Source: Planctomycetota bacterium (GTDB lineage Bacteria; Planctomycetota; Planctomycetia; Gemmatales; Gemmataceae). From it: a stretch of DNA of 62,347 nucleotides. The notes beneath the pieces were generated by a model. It ran no database searches. It worked only from the letters and a program-made list of their open reading frames with translations, and was not told where the DNA came from. Location: contig JACPPF010000043.1 of the NCBI GenBank assembly GCA_016191165.1, forward strand, positions 1 through 62,347. The letters are read 5' to 3'. Positions within the stretch are counted from its first letter, which is position 1. Each line of letters opens with the position of its first letter. Both the position numbers and the translations under genes were made by a program. Below, in pieces: positions 33,031 through 41,795 of this stretch.

Positions 33031-33360
33031 ATGCCGAAAACCACGTCCGAGCTTTTTCGACGCGGAAATGCGTCTGGCCCTCGAATGGACCAGGTCCGCA
33101 TCGGGAAAGACATTGATGTCTATCGGATCAACGGCATCGAATGGGTCGCAGCCCGCTCCGGCGGCGTTTCTACCTTTTCCGTTCAAGGGCCGGGAAGGAA
33201 TTGGTGGTCGTTGCCAGCCGGCTCCGACTATCCGGACGACTTGGCCATCCTCAACGATCATGGCAACCATTTCAACTGGGAACCGAACGTCGATATGACT
33301 TTGGCGGACTTCCTATTTTTGTTGGCGAATATCGAGAAGGACTTTCGCAAAGTCAGCTAA
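33031..33360 (+). CDS. Tse2-like ADP-ribosyltransferase toxin candidate
   Basis: This 109-residue protein has a layout matching Tse2-type toxins: TSELFRRGNASGPRMDQVRI, then WVAARSGGVSTFS, then WWSLPAGSDYPDDLAILND and a final MTLADFLFLLANIE. In Pseudomonas Tse2 the equivalent block is GGTSVF ... IPDGTDIPPDL ... MYREVLM. Tse2 is a type VI secreted or toxin-antitoxin ART-fold toxin. The assignment rests on motif resemblance by eye. The gene is followed 14 nt later by a small gene that could be its antitoxin. ATG 33031 has a poor ribosome site. Confidence 0.6.
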   Translation: MPKTTSELFRRGNASGPRMDQVRIGKDIDVYRINGIEWVAARSGGVSTFSVQGPGRNWWSLPAGSDYPDDLAILNDHGNHFNWEPNVDMTLADFLFLLANIEKDFRKVS

Positions 33361-33374
33361 TCCGGGAGATGACG

Positions 33375-33590
33375 ATGAACCTATCCCTCAAATCCATTCG
33401 ATTCATACTTGAAGCCCTGGATCATTATGAAAGAGATCATGACCGCCGACTCGCCGACAACACGTTATCGGAAGACGAAATCTCCGATCTGACAAACGAC
33501 CGGCAACTGCTCGTCGCGATCAAAAAGGACTTCGAAACCTACCGCGATCATTTGATCCAGGATCGGCAGCACGTAAGCGCCGAGGCTTGA
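33375..33590 (+). CDS. Small partner of Tse2-like gene, possible antitoxin, 71 aa
   Basis: A short helical, charged protein (MNLSLKSIRFILEALDHYER...) with no known domain. CGGGAG lies 6 nt before ATG 33375, and it directly follows the toxin candidate on the same strand. Size and coupling suit an antitoxin or immunity protein. This is inference from position. Confidence 0.55.
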   Translation: MNLSLKSIRFILEALDHYERDHDRRLADNTLSEDEISDLTNDRQLLVAIKKDFETYRDHLIQDRQHVSAEA

Positions 33591-33689
33591 ACCCCGCTGC
33601 AAGAGAAGGAGCAATGCCAGGCCGGTGCGCCTTACATCGGTTCCACGGGCTTGCCGGGGAGAATCCAGATCAACCCGTAGGGCGAGGCT

Positions 33690-34076
33690 ATGAAAAGGAC
33701 TTGGCGAATTCGACTGGTCACGTTGTCCCTGTTCCTCGGCTTGCTGGCGTTTATCACGATTTCACTCGTGGCTTTTCCTGAGATCATCCTTATTGTGGCC
33801 ACCGCTTTCACACAACCACCGATGGATTATTCCGTCAGCGCGGAGTTTCGTGAATTGCCAGCCGACGACAAGGAACTCAAGCGCTGGCTGCATGAGCAAC
33901 ACGGAGTTTACATTTGCCTGGTCTCTCGCACCGGCAAGCGCATTCAGATCGTCTGGGGTCATTCCCAAACTCGCTTCTCGGACCCGGTCACCCCCGATTT
34001 GCGGAAGGAATTCGACCGGCTCGGATATCACGGACTAATCGCATATGAGGAAGACAAATCCCATCGCGACAGATAG
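33690..34076 (+). CDS. Membrane-anchored unknown protein, 128 aa
   Basis: One or two N-terminal helices (IRLVTLSLFLGLLAFITISL, then VAFPEIILIVATAF) are followed by a soluble domain of about 85 residues. GGCGAGG lies just before ATG. No family recognised. It may belong to the same small cassette as the Tse2-like pair. Confidence 0.55.
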   Translation: MKRTWRIRLVTLSLFLGLLAFITISLVAFPEIILIVATAFTQPPMDYSVSAEFRELPADDKELKRWLHEQHGVYICLVSRTGKRIQIVWGHSQTRFSDPVTPDLRKEFDRLGYHGLIAYEEDKSHRDR

Positions 34077-34200
34077 CGAACGCCGATTCATGATTCCAGC
34101 AATGGTCCAAAGTCCCACCACCGCGATGCGAATGCGACGGGGGAACAATCGATTGCCAAAGCACGACTAAAAACACCAGCGAACTCAGGAGACTTCAGCC

Positions 34201-34875
34201 ATGTGCAAAACTCGGTTCCGGCTCATCGCCACGGTAGCCGCATTCTCTGCCTCCGTCAACGTGGCAAACGCTGGCAGCGATGAAGTCCTGAAGGCAATTC
34301 AAAACATCGCCAACGCCGACAGCTACGCATTCACGTCAAGCGACACTCCCGGGACCGCAGCCGTGGAAGGGCGCTACCAGAAGGGCCGGCCGATCGCCTT
34401 CAACGCGGACCGCATCGACTTCTTCCGCAAAGGGAAAATCCTCGTCTACCAGCAAGGCGCCGCCTGGCAGCGCACGCGCACCGGCACGCTCTCGGACCCG
34501 CTTCGGATTCTCATTCCGTCGGCGAAAGTGCGCGCGGCTCGTCTTCCTCACGAGGACCTGGTTATCGTGAGCAAGGTTCTGAAGAAAACCACGAACGAGA
34601 AGGTGAAGGGCCATTTCGTCGTCCGCGGCGACTTCGGCGCTGACACGGCAAAGCAGCTGGCCCGCACAGAAGACCGCGACCTCGCCCGCGGCGGAACCGC
34701 AAAGCTCTGGCTCGACGCCAGGGGCCGGCTGGTGCGGTACGAGATCGCCATCCGCGTGCAAGGCGTCCGCGGCAACGCCGAGGTGGACGGCGTCATGACG
34801 CGAACTGCGACCATCGCCGAGTTGGGCAAGGTTAAGGTCGTCGTGCCGGCGGGGGCCAGGAAGGCACTGGAGTAG
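34201..34875 (+). CDS. Exported unknown protein, 224 aa (LolA-like build)
   Basis: The signal peptide ends near SASVNVANAG. The mature part is mostly beta-strand with a pattern like periplasmic LolA/LolB-type carriers: a start with SDEVLKAIQNIANADSYAFT and a repeated 'W-x-R/y' strand end such as LWLDARGRLVRYEIA. AGGAG lies 9 nt before ATG. It converges on the kinase gene. Function unknown. Confidence 0.6.
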   Translation: MCKTRFRLIATVAAFSASVNVANAGSDEVLKAIQNIANADSYAFTSSDTPGTAAVEGRYQKGRPIAFNADRIDFFRKGKILVYQQGAAWQRTRTGTLSDPLRILIPSAKVRAARLPHEDLVIVSKVLKKTTNEKVKGHFVVRGDFGADTAKQLARTEDRDLARGGTAKLWLDARGRLVRYEIAIRVQGVRGNAEVDGVMTRTATIAELGKVKVVVPAGARKALE

Positions 34876-34893
34876 CGGGGGTCGGCCGTGGGT

Positions 34894-37800
34894 TTATGGC
34901 AACTTCCACTTCCGCAGCGTCTTGTCCTTGCTGCCGGAGATCGCGTACCGCCCGTCGGGCGTGAAGGCGACGCAGGTGACCCAGCCATCGTGGTCGGTAG
35001 ACTTCGCGATTACCTTGCCAGTCAGGATGTCCCAGAGTCTAACGGTTTTGTCCATTGCCCCGGAGAGAAGGCGTTTGCCATCGGGCGAGAACGCCATCGC
35101 GAGGACCGCTTCGTCATGAGGTTCCAGGACGGAAACGTCAACCTCCGGTTTGTCCCACTTACGCAGGTGGATGGCACGTTCGCCCTTCATGGCCAAGCAG
35201 AACTGCCTTCCGTCCGAATCCAGGCAACCCCGGATATTCACTTCAGCAGAGGCAGATTCTGCATCAAGCTTAAAGTGTTTCGCCCCGTTCGCCTCAAACA
35301 ACACGAGTTGGCGCGTTGTCGTCAGCAACAGTTTGCCCCCCCTAGCCGACCATTGCAAATTTGTGGGCCAGTTCTTGGCTCCAGGGTTGTCGATCTGCAT
35401 CCCCCGAAAGTGATAATCCTTGGCCTCGAGCTCCTGAGGTTTTCCGGACTGGTCCCCTGTTGGCCGCACGTCCTTCGAAAGTGCAGCGTAATCATATAAA
35501 TCGACATGATTGGCCAATGCCCTCCCGACTGCCAGACGTCCATCCGAGGAAATGGCAGCCGCCAGCGGCGATCCCAATCCGGCTGGGTCGATTTGCAGAA
35601 GTCGCGACATCGTCTTTGCATTAGTCTTCCAGAGGAACAAGGGCTGACGGAAGGATCCGAACCTGAGATGACTGCAACAGACGACGACCATGTCGCCGTT
35701 CGGAGAACATGCGAGCCCGCTGACTGTCTTGTAGGACTGTCCAACAATGGGCGGCTCCGCCTCGGCAATCTTTTTCTCGGCTGCCCAATCGAAGAGATAA
35801 ACCACATCGCCGTTACCATTGCAGGCAACTCGCGTTGTCTTAGCCCCCGCGGCAACGGAGAGGCTGGTGATTTCCTGGGGGAGTCTCGCCAGGATCGACG
35901 ACGGTTCTTCTTTTTCCCCGGTGCTTTTCAATCGCCACACCACCGCCAGCGCCTGCACGCCGCTGTCGGTTGCCAGCAGGCTGCCGTCGTTTGATAGCGC
36001 CAGCTGGCCGACGCCGCGATCCACCTCCTTGCGGTAGACCTCCTTGCCGGTGGTTGCGTCAAACATGAAAAACGTCTTCCCGAAGAACGCGACCACGTTG
36101 CGTCCATCGGGCGTGAAGCGGGCGACCGACGGATGGCCCTCTGCCTCGATCTTGATCGGTACGAGCTGATTGGTTTGCCAAAGTAGAAAATATTTCGCGT
36201 TGACGTCGCCCACGAGGAATTGCTCGCCCGACGGGGAAAACGTCAGCGTGCGGAAATAGGAGTTGTAACTGTCCGGTGTGCGTGCGCCACGCAGGTCGTG
36301 CGTCTTCTCCTCGCCCTTCTCAAGGTGATACAGTGTGACCCGGCAATCGTCGCGCCCCAGCAGCACGCGATTGGGATCGGTCGGGTGAATCGCGATCGCG
36401 CGCACTGGCCGCTTGAACTTGGTGGCGATCGGCGGCCGCGCCTTGAGCTTGCCGTCCGCGTCGATGTCATAAACGAGGAGTTGCCCGCCGCCAAACGCGA
36501 CAACTCGTTTGCCATCTCGTGAAAGGGCGGCACAAGTTACCTCCGGCCCTTTCCACGCGATTCCTGGGTTCGGGCCCGTCAGTCGAACCCATTGCAAGGG
36601 CAGGCCATAGTTATTTGGGTAGTGGAGCGCGAAGCGATTGTCGGGAGTCAGGGCAAACTGCGTGCGAAATTCGCCGGGGATGGTTTGCTTGACTTCGCTC
36701 TTGGCCCAATCCCACTGCGTCAGGGCACCGCTGGACATGACCGTCCACAGCGACTTTTTGTCGGACGAGAACGCGAGATCGGTCACGAGTGCTGGGTGTT
36801 TCAGGCTCGTCTGGAGCGCGAGGCCGGGCTTTTCGAGGGGTTTCTTCTCTGGTTCACCCTTTTCGGTTTTTCTGTCGGCGTCGCCCTTACCTTTCTTCGC
36901 TATCGGGGGCCCCGTCTGGTCAGCATCGCCATTCCAAACGCGATGCATCACATAACCGCCGACCGCAACCGCCACGCACGCCAAACATGCTGCCAGAGCA
37001 ATCGCGGTGATCCAGCCGATGGGCCGCCGCTTAACCGGCTCGGCTTTCTTGGGCGCAACGACCGGTATCACGGGCTGCGCGTTGATCGTCGCCGCAATCG
37101 TGTCCAGCGCCCGCAGCAGTTCCCACGCCGTCGCGAAACGCCTCTCCGGCTGCTTCTGCAACAGGCGCAGGATCGTCACGCTGAGCGCCTGCGGCACTTC
37201 CGGATTCAACTCGCGCGGCGGGATCGGCAGATTGGCGGCGTCCAGGAGCTCCTGCTTCCATTTCGCCGTCACAGCCTTATCCCACTTCCGGTGCGAATCA
37301 TACTCGCGCGGAAATGGCAGCTTGCCCGTGGCCATGCGATACAGCACGCAGCCCAGGTCAAAGAGGTCGGTGCGTTGATCGAGATTGTCCGGCGCCTCGA
37401 ACTGCTCCGGCGCCATGTAGCCAGGCGTGCCCGCGACATTGCCGGCGTCGGTTGGGCGGGCGTCATCGTCGAAGGGGCAGGCGAGCCCGAAGTCGAGAAT
37501 CTTGACGCGAGGCTTGCCCTCGTCGGGTCGATTTTCGAGAAACAGATTGGCCGGTTTCAAGTCGCGGTGAATGATGCCTTTATCATGGGCCGCCTTCAAG
37601 CCGCGCGTGATCTCCTGGCCAATACGGACCACTTCTTCAGCCGGCAAGGCGCCCTCGCGCTTGAGCCGCGTCTCAAGAGTCCTTCCCTCGAGAAACGGCA
37701 TGGCCATGAAGTATTCCGGCACCGTGCCCAGGTGATGTACGGTGACAATGTAATCGCTCTGCAACTTGGCCAGAATCTGCGCTTCGCGTTCAAAGCGCTC

Positions 37801-38181
37801 GGCAAATCCGGGCGCCTTGGCGTACTTCGGCTTGATGGTCTTGACGACGTACTCCTGCTTCAACGCCCGATGCCTGGCACGGTAGACCACGCCCATGCCG
37901 CCGATGCTCAGTTGTTCAAGTACGACGTAATCGCCGTAGGTCAGGCTTTCTAGCCTGACATTTTCGGCGTCCCCGTCAGGCTGGAAAGCCTGACCTACGC
38001 TGATCGTCGCCGGCTCGGCAGCAGCCAGTTTTTTCTCCAGCGGCGATTTCGTCACCGTATCGAGAAACTCAGCGCAGGTGTCGCAGGCGGAGACGTGCTC
38101 GACGACGACACTCTCGTCGTCAAGCCGTCCTTGAGCGAAGCGGATCAGGTCGTCGCTGGTCGGATGTTCGGAATGAGCCAT
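34894..38181 (-). CDS. ZAS-type zinc-binding, Ser/Thr kinase, WD40 fusion, 1095 aa
   Basis: Domains in order: an anti-sigma-like zinc-binding start (H29-x3-C33-x2-C36), a repeat-derived linker (61-83), a full kinase (IGGMGVVY at 93-100, K114, HRDLKP at 205-210, DFG at 230-232, APE at 258-260), a transmembrane helix at about 388-411, then a WD40 propeller of at least seven blades (AMAFSPDGKRLLSGAMDKTV at the end). The ECF sigma gene lies just upstream on the same strand. ZAS domains bind ECF sigma factors, so the kinase probably senses outside signals through WD40 and controls that sigma factor. Confidence 0.92.
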   Translation of the reverse strand: MAHSEHPTSDDLIRFAQGRLDDESVVVEHVSACDTCAEFLDTVTKSPLEKKLAAAEPATISVGQAFQPDGDAENVRLESLTYGDYVVLEQLSIGGMGVVYRARHRALKQEYVVKTIKPKYAKAPGFAERFEREAQILAKLQSDYIVTVHHLGTVPEYFMAMPFLEGRTLETRLKREGALPAEEVVRIGQEITRGLKAAHDKGIIHRDLKPANLFLENRPDEGKPRVKILDFGLACPFDDDARPTDAGNVAGTPGYMAPEQFEAPDNLDQRTDLFDLGCVLYRMATGKLPFPREYDSHRKWDKAVTAKWKQELLDAANLPIPPRELNPEVPQALSVTILRLLQKQPERRFATAWELLRALDTIAATINAQPVIPVVAPKKAEPVKRRPIGWITAIALAACLACVAVAVGGYVMHRVWNGDADQTGPPIAKKGKGDADRKTEKGEPEKKPLEKPGLALQTSLKHPALVTDLAFSSDKKSLWTVMSSGALTQWDWAKSEVKQTIPGEFRTQFALTPDNRFALHYPNNYGLPLQWVRLTGPNPGIAWKGPEVTCAALSRDGKRVVAFGGGQLLVYDIDADGKLKARPPIATKFKRPVRAIAIHPTDPNRVLLGRDDCRVTLYHLEKGEEKTHDLRGARTPDSYNSYFRTLTFSPSGEQFLVGDVNAKYFLLWQTNQLVPIKIEAEGHPSVARFTPDGRNVVAFFGKTFFMFDATTGKEVYRKEVDRGVGQLALSNDGSLLATDSGVQALAVVWRLKSTGEKEEPSSILARLPQEITSLSVAAGAKTTRVACNGNGDVVYLFDWAAEKKIAEAEPPIVGQSYKTVSGLACSPNGDMVVVCCSHLRFGSFRQPLFLWKTNAKTMSRLLQIDPAGLGSPLAAAISSDGRLAVGRALANHVDLYDYAALSKDVRPTGDQSGKPQELEAKDYHFRGMQIDNPGAKNWPTNLQWSARGGKLLLTTTRQLVLFEANGAKHFKLDAESASAEVNIRGCLDSDGRQFCLAMKGERAIHLRKWDKPEVDVSVLEPHDEAVLAMAFSPDGKRLLSGAMDKTVRLWDILTGKVIAKSTDHDGWVTCVAFTPDGRYAISGSKDKTLRKWKLP
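37936..37998. repeat. REP-like element inside the kinase coding sequence
   Basis: GTAGGTCAGGCTTTC... (37936-37959) and the inverted arm (37975-37998) are the same family as at 8160-8355. In the kinase frame the element is read in-frame as VGQAFQPD...VRLESLTY, forming the linker between the zinc motif and the kinase domain. Confidence 0.85.
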
Positions 38182-38322
38182 GTCGGCACCTCGGTAAACG
38201 GGATCCGTGCGGCGCGGACCTTCTCGGTCTATTACAAGTGCGCACGATCGCGGAACCTTTCACGAAAATATTTCAATCGTTCGTCCGGCGTCGAGCGAAC
38301 GCCAAGCCGCGAGCGGCGGATG

Positions 38323-38898
38323 TCATTCCTCGATCATCCCCTCGGTCTCCTGACGCAAGCGCTTGAGCACCCGGTGTTTCGCGATCCACACGCTATTGGG
38401 CGTGGCGCCCAATTCCTTGGCGGCCTGGGCCGGTTTCATGCCTTGTACACAGACCATCTCAAAGGCTCGCCAGGTTGTCGGTTCAAAATCGGGCCGGATT
38501 CGCGCCAGCGTCGCCTGAAGGACCGTGTCATCGTGTTCACGGTTCCAGAATCGGCTGAGGTCGGCCTCGGGGTTGGCGATCTGATCGAAGAACTTTTCGA
38601 GATCGCCTTGTTGCGGCCAGCGCTTCCGATCGCGAACGAGCGTCAAGAAGCGGTGGCGGGCGACCGTTGCGAGCCAGGCGCGCAGGGAACCGTCGCGCTT
38701 GCGCTCGAATTTCCGGACCTCGGCAACCCACGTCGTCAACACTTCCTGGACCAGATCCTCCACCTCGGCCGTCTGAATGCCGCGCGATTGCAACAGGCGT
38801 TGCAAGAACGGGCGATACTGCGCGTCGAAGCGTTCCCAGTCGTCAGGCGTGGGTTGCTCGCGTAGGCGTTGCAGCAAACTGGCAGGCGTGTTGGTCAT
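38323..38898 (-). CDS. ECF-type RNA polymerase sigma factor
   Basis: This 191-residue protein has region 2 (DLVQEVLTTWVAEVRKFERK, RAWLATVARHRFL) and region 4 (RAFEMVCVQGMKPAQAAKEL, then NSVWIAKHRVLKRL). It is the size of group IV sigma factors. It is encoded directly upstream of the ZAS-kinase-WD40 gene, a planctomycete arrangement, and is probably held inactive by that protein's zinc module. It likely directs a stress or signal regulon. No promoter motif was recognised in front. Confidence 0.9.
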   Translation of the reverse strand: MTNTPASLLQRLREQPTPDDWERFDAQYRPFLQRLLQSRGIQTAEVEDLVQEVLTTWVAEVRKFERKRDGSLRAWLATVARHRFLTLVRDRKRWPQQGDLEKFFDQIANPEADLSRFWNREHDDTVLQATLARIRPDFEPTTWRAFEMVCVQGMKPAQAAKELGATPNSVWIAKHRVLKRLRQETEGMIEE

Positions 38899-39113
38899 GA
38901 GCAGGGACCGGGCGTAGGGATATCGACCTGATTAGAATCGCCGCAGTCGCGGAAGTCAAATCATTTGCCCGTATTTAGAGGCGTGCCCCGCGCGGAGCAA
39001 GCCCCGCGGCAAAATAAAGTTTTCAGTGAAAGGATTTGCCCCGTCCTGCTCTCTCCCAATAGTCCGATGCGTTGGCGCGCGGACCGATTCAATTTCAAGA
39101 GAAGGAGAGAGCC

Positions 39114-39377
39114 ATGAATTCTCAGGTTGATGTCCGTCCGTTGTGGGACGTTTTGAGCGCGGACCTGGGTGGCGTGCTGGATCAGGCATCGGCAGGCCGA
39201 CCGGATTGGGCCCGGCTGGAGTTGGTGCTCGACTGCCTGCCGCTGGCGACCGCGGAGCATGCCCGCTGCTGCAATCAGCTGCGGAACGCGCGGGCCTACT
39301 TCAACGCTGGCGAGACCGGGGCCGGCGGATTCGAGTTGTCCCAGCTGATCCGGCGGTTGAGGCAGGTCACGGCGTGA
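39114..39377 (+). CDS. Small unknown protein, 87 aa
   Basis: AGGAG lies 6 nt before ATG 39114. The product is an all-helical small protein with two adjacent cysteines (TAEHARCCNQLRNARAYFNA) and no known domain. The genuine ribosome site supports expression. Confidence 0.6.
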   Translation: MNSQVDVRPLWDVLSADLGGVLDQASAGRPDWARLELVLDCLPLATAEHARCCNQLRNARAYFNAGETGAGGFELSQLIRRLRQVTA

Positions 39378-39444
39378 GGGGAGCGTCGCTGTTTGCGGGG
39401 ATGTGTTCGCGAGACGCGGCGGGCAAGAAACCCCAAAACATCTC

Positions 39445-39473
39445 TTGCCAAAAGTTGGCGCTTCGGTTAGGAT
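39445..39473 (+). promoter_or_regulatory. Sigma-70-type promoter of the RRM gene
   Basis: TTGCCA (39445-39450) and TAGGAT (39468-39473) are separated by 17 nt. The start should lie near 39480, leaving a roughly 155-nt 5'-UTR before GTG 39633. Such long leaders are usual for cold-inducible RNA-binding protein genes. Confidence 0.6.
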
Positions 39474-39632
39474 ACTTATGTTCTAGGACCTTTCAAAGCA
39501 ACCGTGGTCGCGATTTCCTTGTGGTAATCCCCATCTGCCTTTCATCGTCCCGGATCATAGCGATTATCATGCAACCTTGTCGATCCACCGTGGATCGGAT
39601 CGTTGCGTGAGGTTTTTCCGCAGGAGGCCCTC

Positions 39633-39965
39633 GTGGCTGCAAAGTTGTATGTTGGTAATCTGGCGTACGGCGTGAGTGACGCCGATCTCGAAACCATGTT
39701 CGCGCCGCATGGTACGGTTCAGTCCGCCCAGGTCATCATGGACCGGGACACCGGACGCTCGAAAGGTTTCGGCTTCGTCGAAATGGGCTCGAGCCAGGAA
39801 GCCCAGGCGGCCATTGCCGCGCTGAATGGAAAGGAAGTCGATGGCCGCAAGCTCACCGTCAACGAAGCTCGTCCGCGTGAAGAGCGTCGTCCCGGTGGCG
39901 GTGGCGGCGGCGGTGGTGGCGGCGGCCGTGGCGGCTACGGCGGCGGCGGCGGCAAGCGCTACTAA
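39633..39965 (+). CDS. RRM-domain RNA-binding protein with glycine-rich tail
   Basis: This 110-residue protein has a single RRM with RNP2 KLYVGNLAY and RNP1 KGFGFVEM, followed by a Gly/Arg-rich tail (about 85-110, GGGG-RGG-YGG-type) that aids RNA binding. It resembles the cold-induced RNA-binding proteins of bacteria. The start GTG 39633 has AGGAGG 5-6 nt upstream. An intrinsic terminator follows, so it is a single-gene unit. Confidence 0.9.
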   Translation: MAAKLYVGNLAYGVSDADLETMFAPHGTVQSAQVIMDRDTGRSKGFGFVEMGSSQEAQAAIAALNGKEVDGRKLTVNEARPREERRPGGGGGGGGGGGRGGYGGGGGKRY

Positions 39966-39990
39966 GCCAACCGGTTCAACAAACCATTCA

Positions 39991-40027
39991 AGGCGTCAGG
40001 ACTCGCGAGAGCCTGACGCCTTTTTTT
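39991..40027 (+). terminator. Intrinsic terminator after RRM gene
   Basis: GGCGTCAGG/CCTGACGCC stem with a 10-12-nt loop and T7 tail. Confidence 0.85.
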
Positions 40028-40093
40028 GCGCCCACGGCCACTGGGCGATTGACTCCTCTTGCATGCCCAAATCGGCAAGATATCCTACCCGGA

Positions 40094-40906
40094 ATGGAAA
40101 CTGATTCCTTCTTTTGTCAGTTGCTAAAACAGTTGCCGCAAACGCTGTTTGAATTGCTGCACCTGCCGGGTGAAATGGCGCGCCATTATCGTTTTGACTC
40201 CGTCGAGATAAAAAAATCGTTCCGAATCGACGGGTTGTTTCTACCGGACGCGACAACCTTGCCGGTTTACTTCGTGGAGGTGCAGTTCCGTCGCTCAGCG
40301 AACTTCCACGCGAACTTGTTCGCCGAGGTGTTCACGTATTTGAACGACTGCAAGACGCGGACGGACTGGGCGGCGGTCGCGATATTTGAAAACCGGCGAA
40401 TGGAGCCCAAGTACCTGGCACCCTATGAAAATCTGCTTCGCTCGAAGCGGCTGACGCGAATCTACCTCGATGAATTCGAGATGCCCGCGGACCCACCGCT
40501 CGGATTGGGCATCCTGCAATTGGTATCGGCACCAGAGAGCGCGGTCAAGAATTTGGTTGGCCGACTGATCCAAAAAGTCGAGCGGGATTTCACCGATTCC
40601 GACTCCGCGAAAAAGGTGATAGAATTGGTGGAAGAGCTCTTGCTCCGCCGTTTCACGGAGCTTGGTCGCGAGGAGATTCGAAAAATGTTTCAACTGCACG
40701 ATCTTCGCAAAAGCAAGGTATGGCAAGAAGCGCACGAGGAAGAACATCAGGAGGGGCGCCAGGAAGGCGAAACGCGAACGAAAACCGAACTCGTGCGCAA
40801 ATGGCTGGCCCGTGGCAGGTCCGTCCAGCAAATCGCGGAATTGCTGGAGATTCCGTTGAAAGATGCCCGGCGGCTTGTCAGGGACGCGGCCAAATTGCGA
40901 TCGTAA
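40094..40906 (+). CDS. Rpn-type PD-(D/E)xK nuclease (DUF2887)
   Basis: This 270-residue protein starts METDSFFCQLLKQLPQTLFE. The nuclease core is FRIDGLFLPDATTLPVYFVE followed by VQF: D46, E62 and Q64 of the PD-(D/E)xK fold. The C-terminus has a coiled basic/acidic stretch and an HTH-like tail (SVQQIAELLEIPLKDARRLV). The Rpn family is linked to recombination and transposon-like spread. A stand-alone gene. Confidence 0.82.
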   Translation: METDSFFCQLLKQLPQTLFELLHLPGEMARHYRFDSVEIKKSFRIDGLFLPDATTLPVYFVEVQFRRSANFHANLFAEVFTYLNDCKTRTDWAAVAIFENRRMEPKYLAPYENLLRSKRLTRIYLDEFEMPADPPLGLGILQLVSAPESAVKNLVGRLIQKVERDFTDSDSAKKVIELVEELLLRRFTELGREEIRKMFQLHDLRKSKVWQEAHEEEHQEGRQEGETRTKTELVRKWLARGRSVQQIAELLEIPLKDARRLVRDAAKLRS

Positions 40907-41029
40907 GAAAAAATATGAGCACCAAGCCAGAAACTTCACGTTCCTCCCGTTGACAAAAACCAAACGCCAGTTATGAGCCAAAGCGTTGGCAGACATTTCG
41001 CTCGAGCGACGGAACGTAGAGGAAACGCC

Positions 41030-41500
41030 ATGCCCCGTAAAGGCGCGCTGGTCGGCTTGATCGGCTTCTTCCTCTGCGGGAGCAGCGGGGGTGGGACGAT
41101 GGCGAATCTGGAAGGCAGGCCGTTTTTTGCCGCCATTACCGTTCCTTCTCGTCCACCGATTCCGTTCGGCGCGGTCGGAGCTGATGTGCTCGTCATTGGC
41201 AATGCCATGACCCGTCCGTTCGGAGGCGATGGCACAATGATTTTCGCAACGGCTGCGCTGATTGACCTTCCCTTCTCGACTGTTGGCGATTTGGTCACCT
41301 TCCCCTGGGCAACCTACGAGTTCACCCGCGAAGCATTTCAACCGACGGGCAAGTATTCATTTCTCGCCCAGGTCGAAAGGCCAGGGCCACTCGAAGCAAC
41401 TTCACCCACGGACGATTCGCGCGTCGGAGCGCTCGGCCCGCCGACGAAATCCGTTCCCGGGCAATCGTCAGCTGGCGGCGCGATAAGAAAAACACCGTAG
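41030..41500 (+). CDS. YceK/YidQ-like small lipoprotein candidate
   Basis: This 156-residue protein has an N-terminal hydrophobic segment with Cys (ALVGLIGFFLCGSSGGGT) and the YceK-like body: PFFAAITVPSRPPI, FGAVGADVLVIGNA and ALIDLPFSTVGDLVTFPW. YceK-type proteins are small outer-membrane or periplasmic lipoproteins of unknown role. The lipobox is imperfect (FFLC). GAGGA lies 6 nt before ATG 41030. Confidence 0.65.
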   Translation: MPRKGALVGLIGFFLCGSSGGGTMANLEGRPFFAAITVPSRPPIPFGAVGADVLVIGNAMTRPFGGDGTMIFATAALIDLPFSTVGDLVTFPWATYEFTREAFQPTGKYSFLAQVERPGPLEATSPTDDSRVGALGPPTKSVPGQSSAGGAIRKTP

Positions 41501-41795
41501 ATGAACGATGCCCGGCGACCGCCGCGAAGGCCCGGAATCGTGAATATACGACAATATTCGCAAAGATTATTTTCTTACATTGCTTCTCGAATACGAACAT
41601 CTTCTTGCTCGGCGCGTCGCTTCCGCGCGTGCTGCGCGAATATTTTTCAAAAAATGCGCAGTTGCCCCAACATCGCTCTTGTAATTCGGCAACATGCGTG
41701 TACTATTCTATTCTTAATAGGATAGCGCGGCTGGTGTGAATGGAGCGCTCGCCGGCGCTGGGATATCTGGGTCCTGCTGGAGGTCACCGTTTTAT
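41501..41795. other. AT-rich leader before KamA gene
   Basis: This stretch is locally AT-rich (ACAATATTCGCAAAGATTAT near 41552) with no gene. An AT-rich inverted element (CTATTCT...AGGATAG) lies near 41702-41724. The KamA promoter may be here. Confidence 0.4.
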
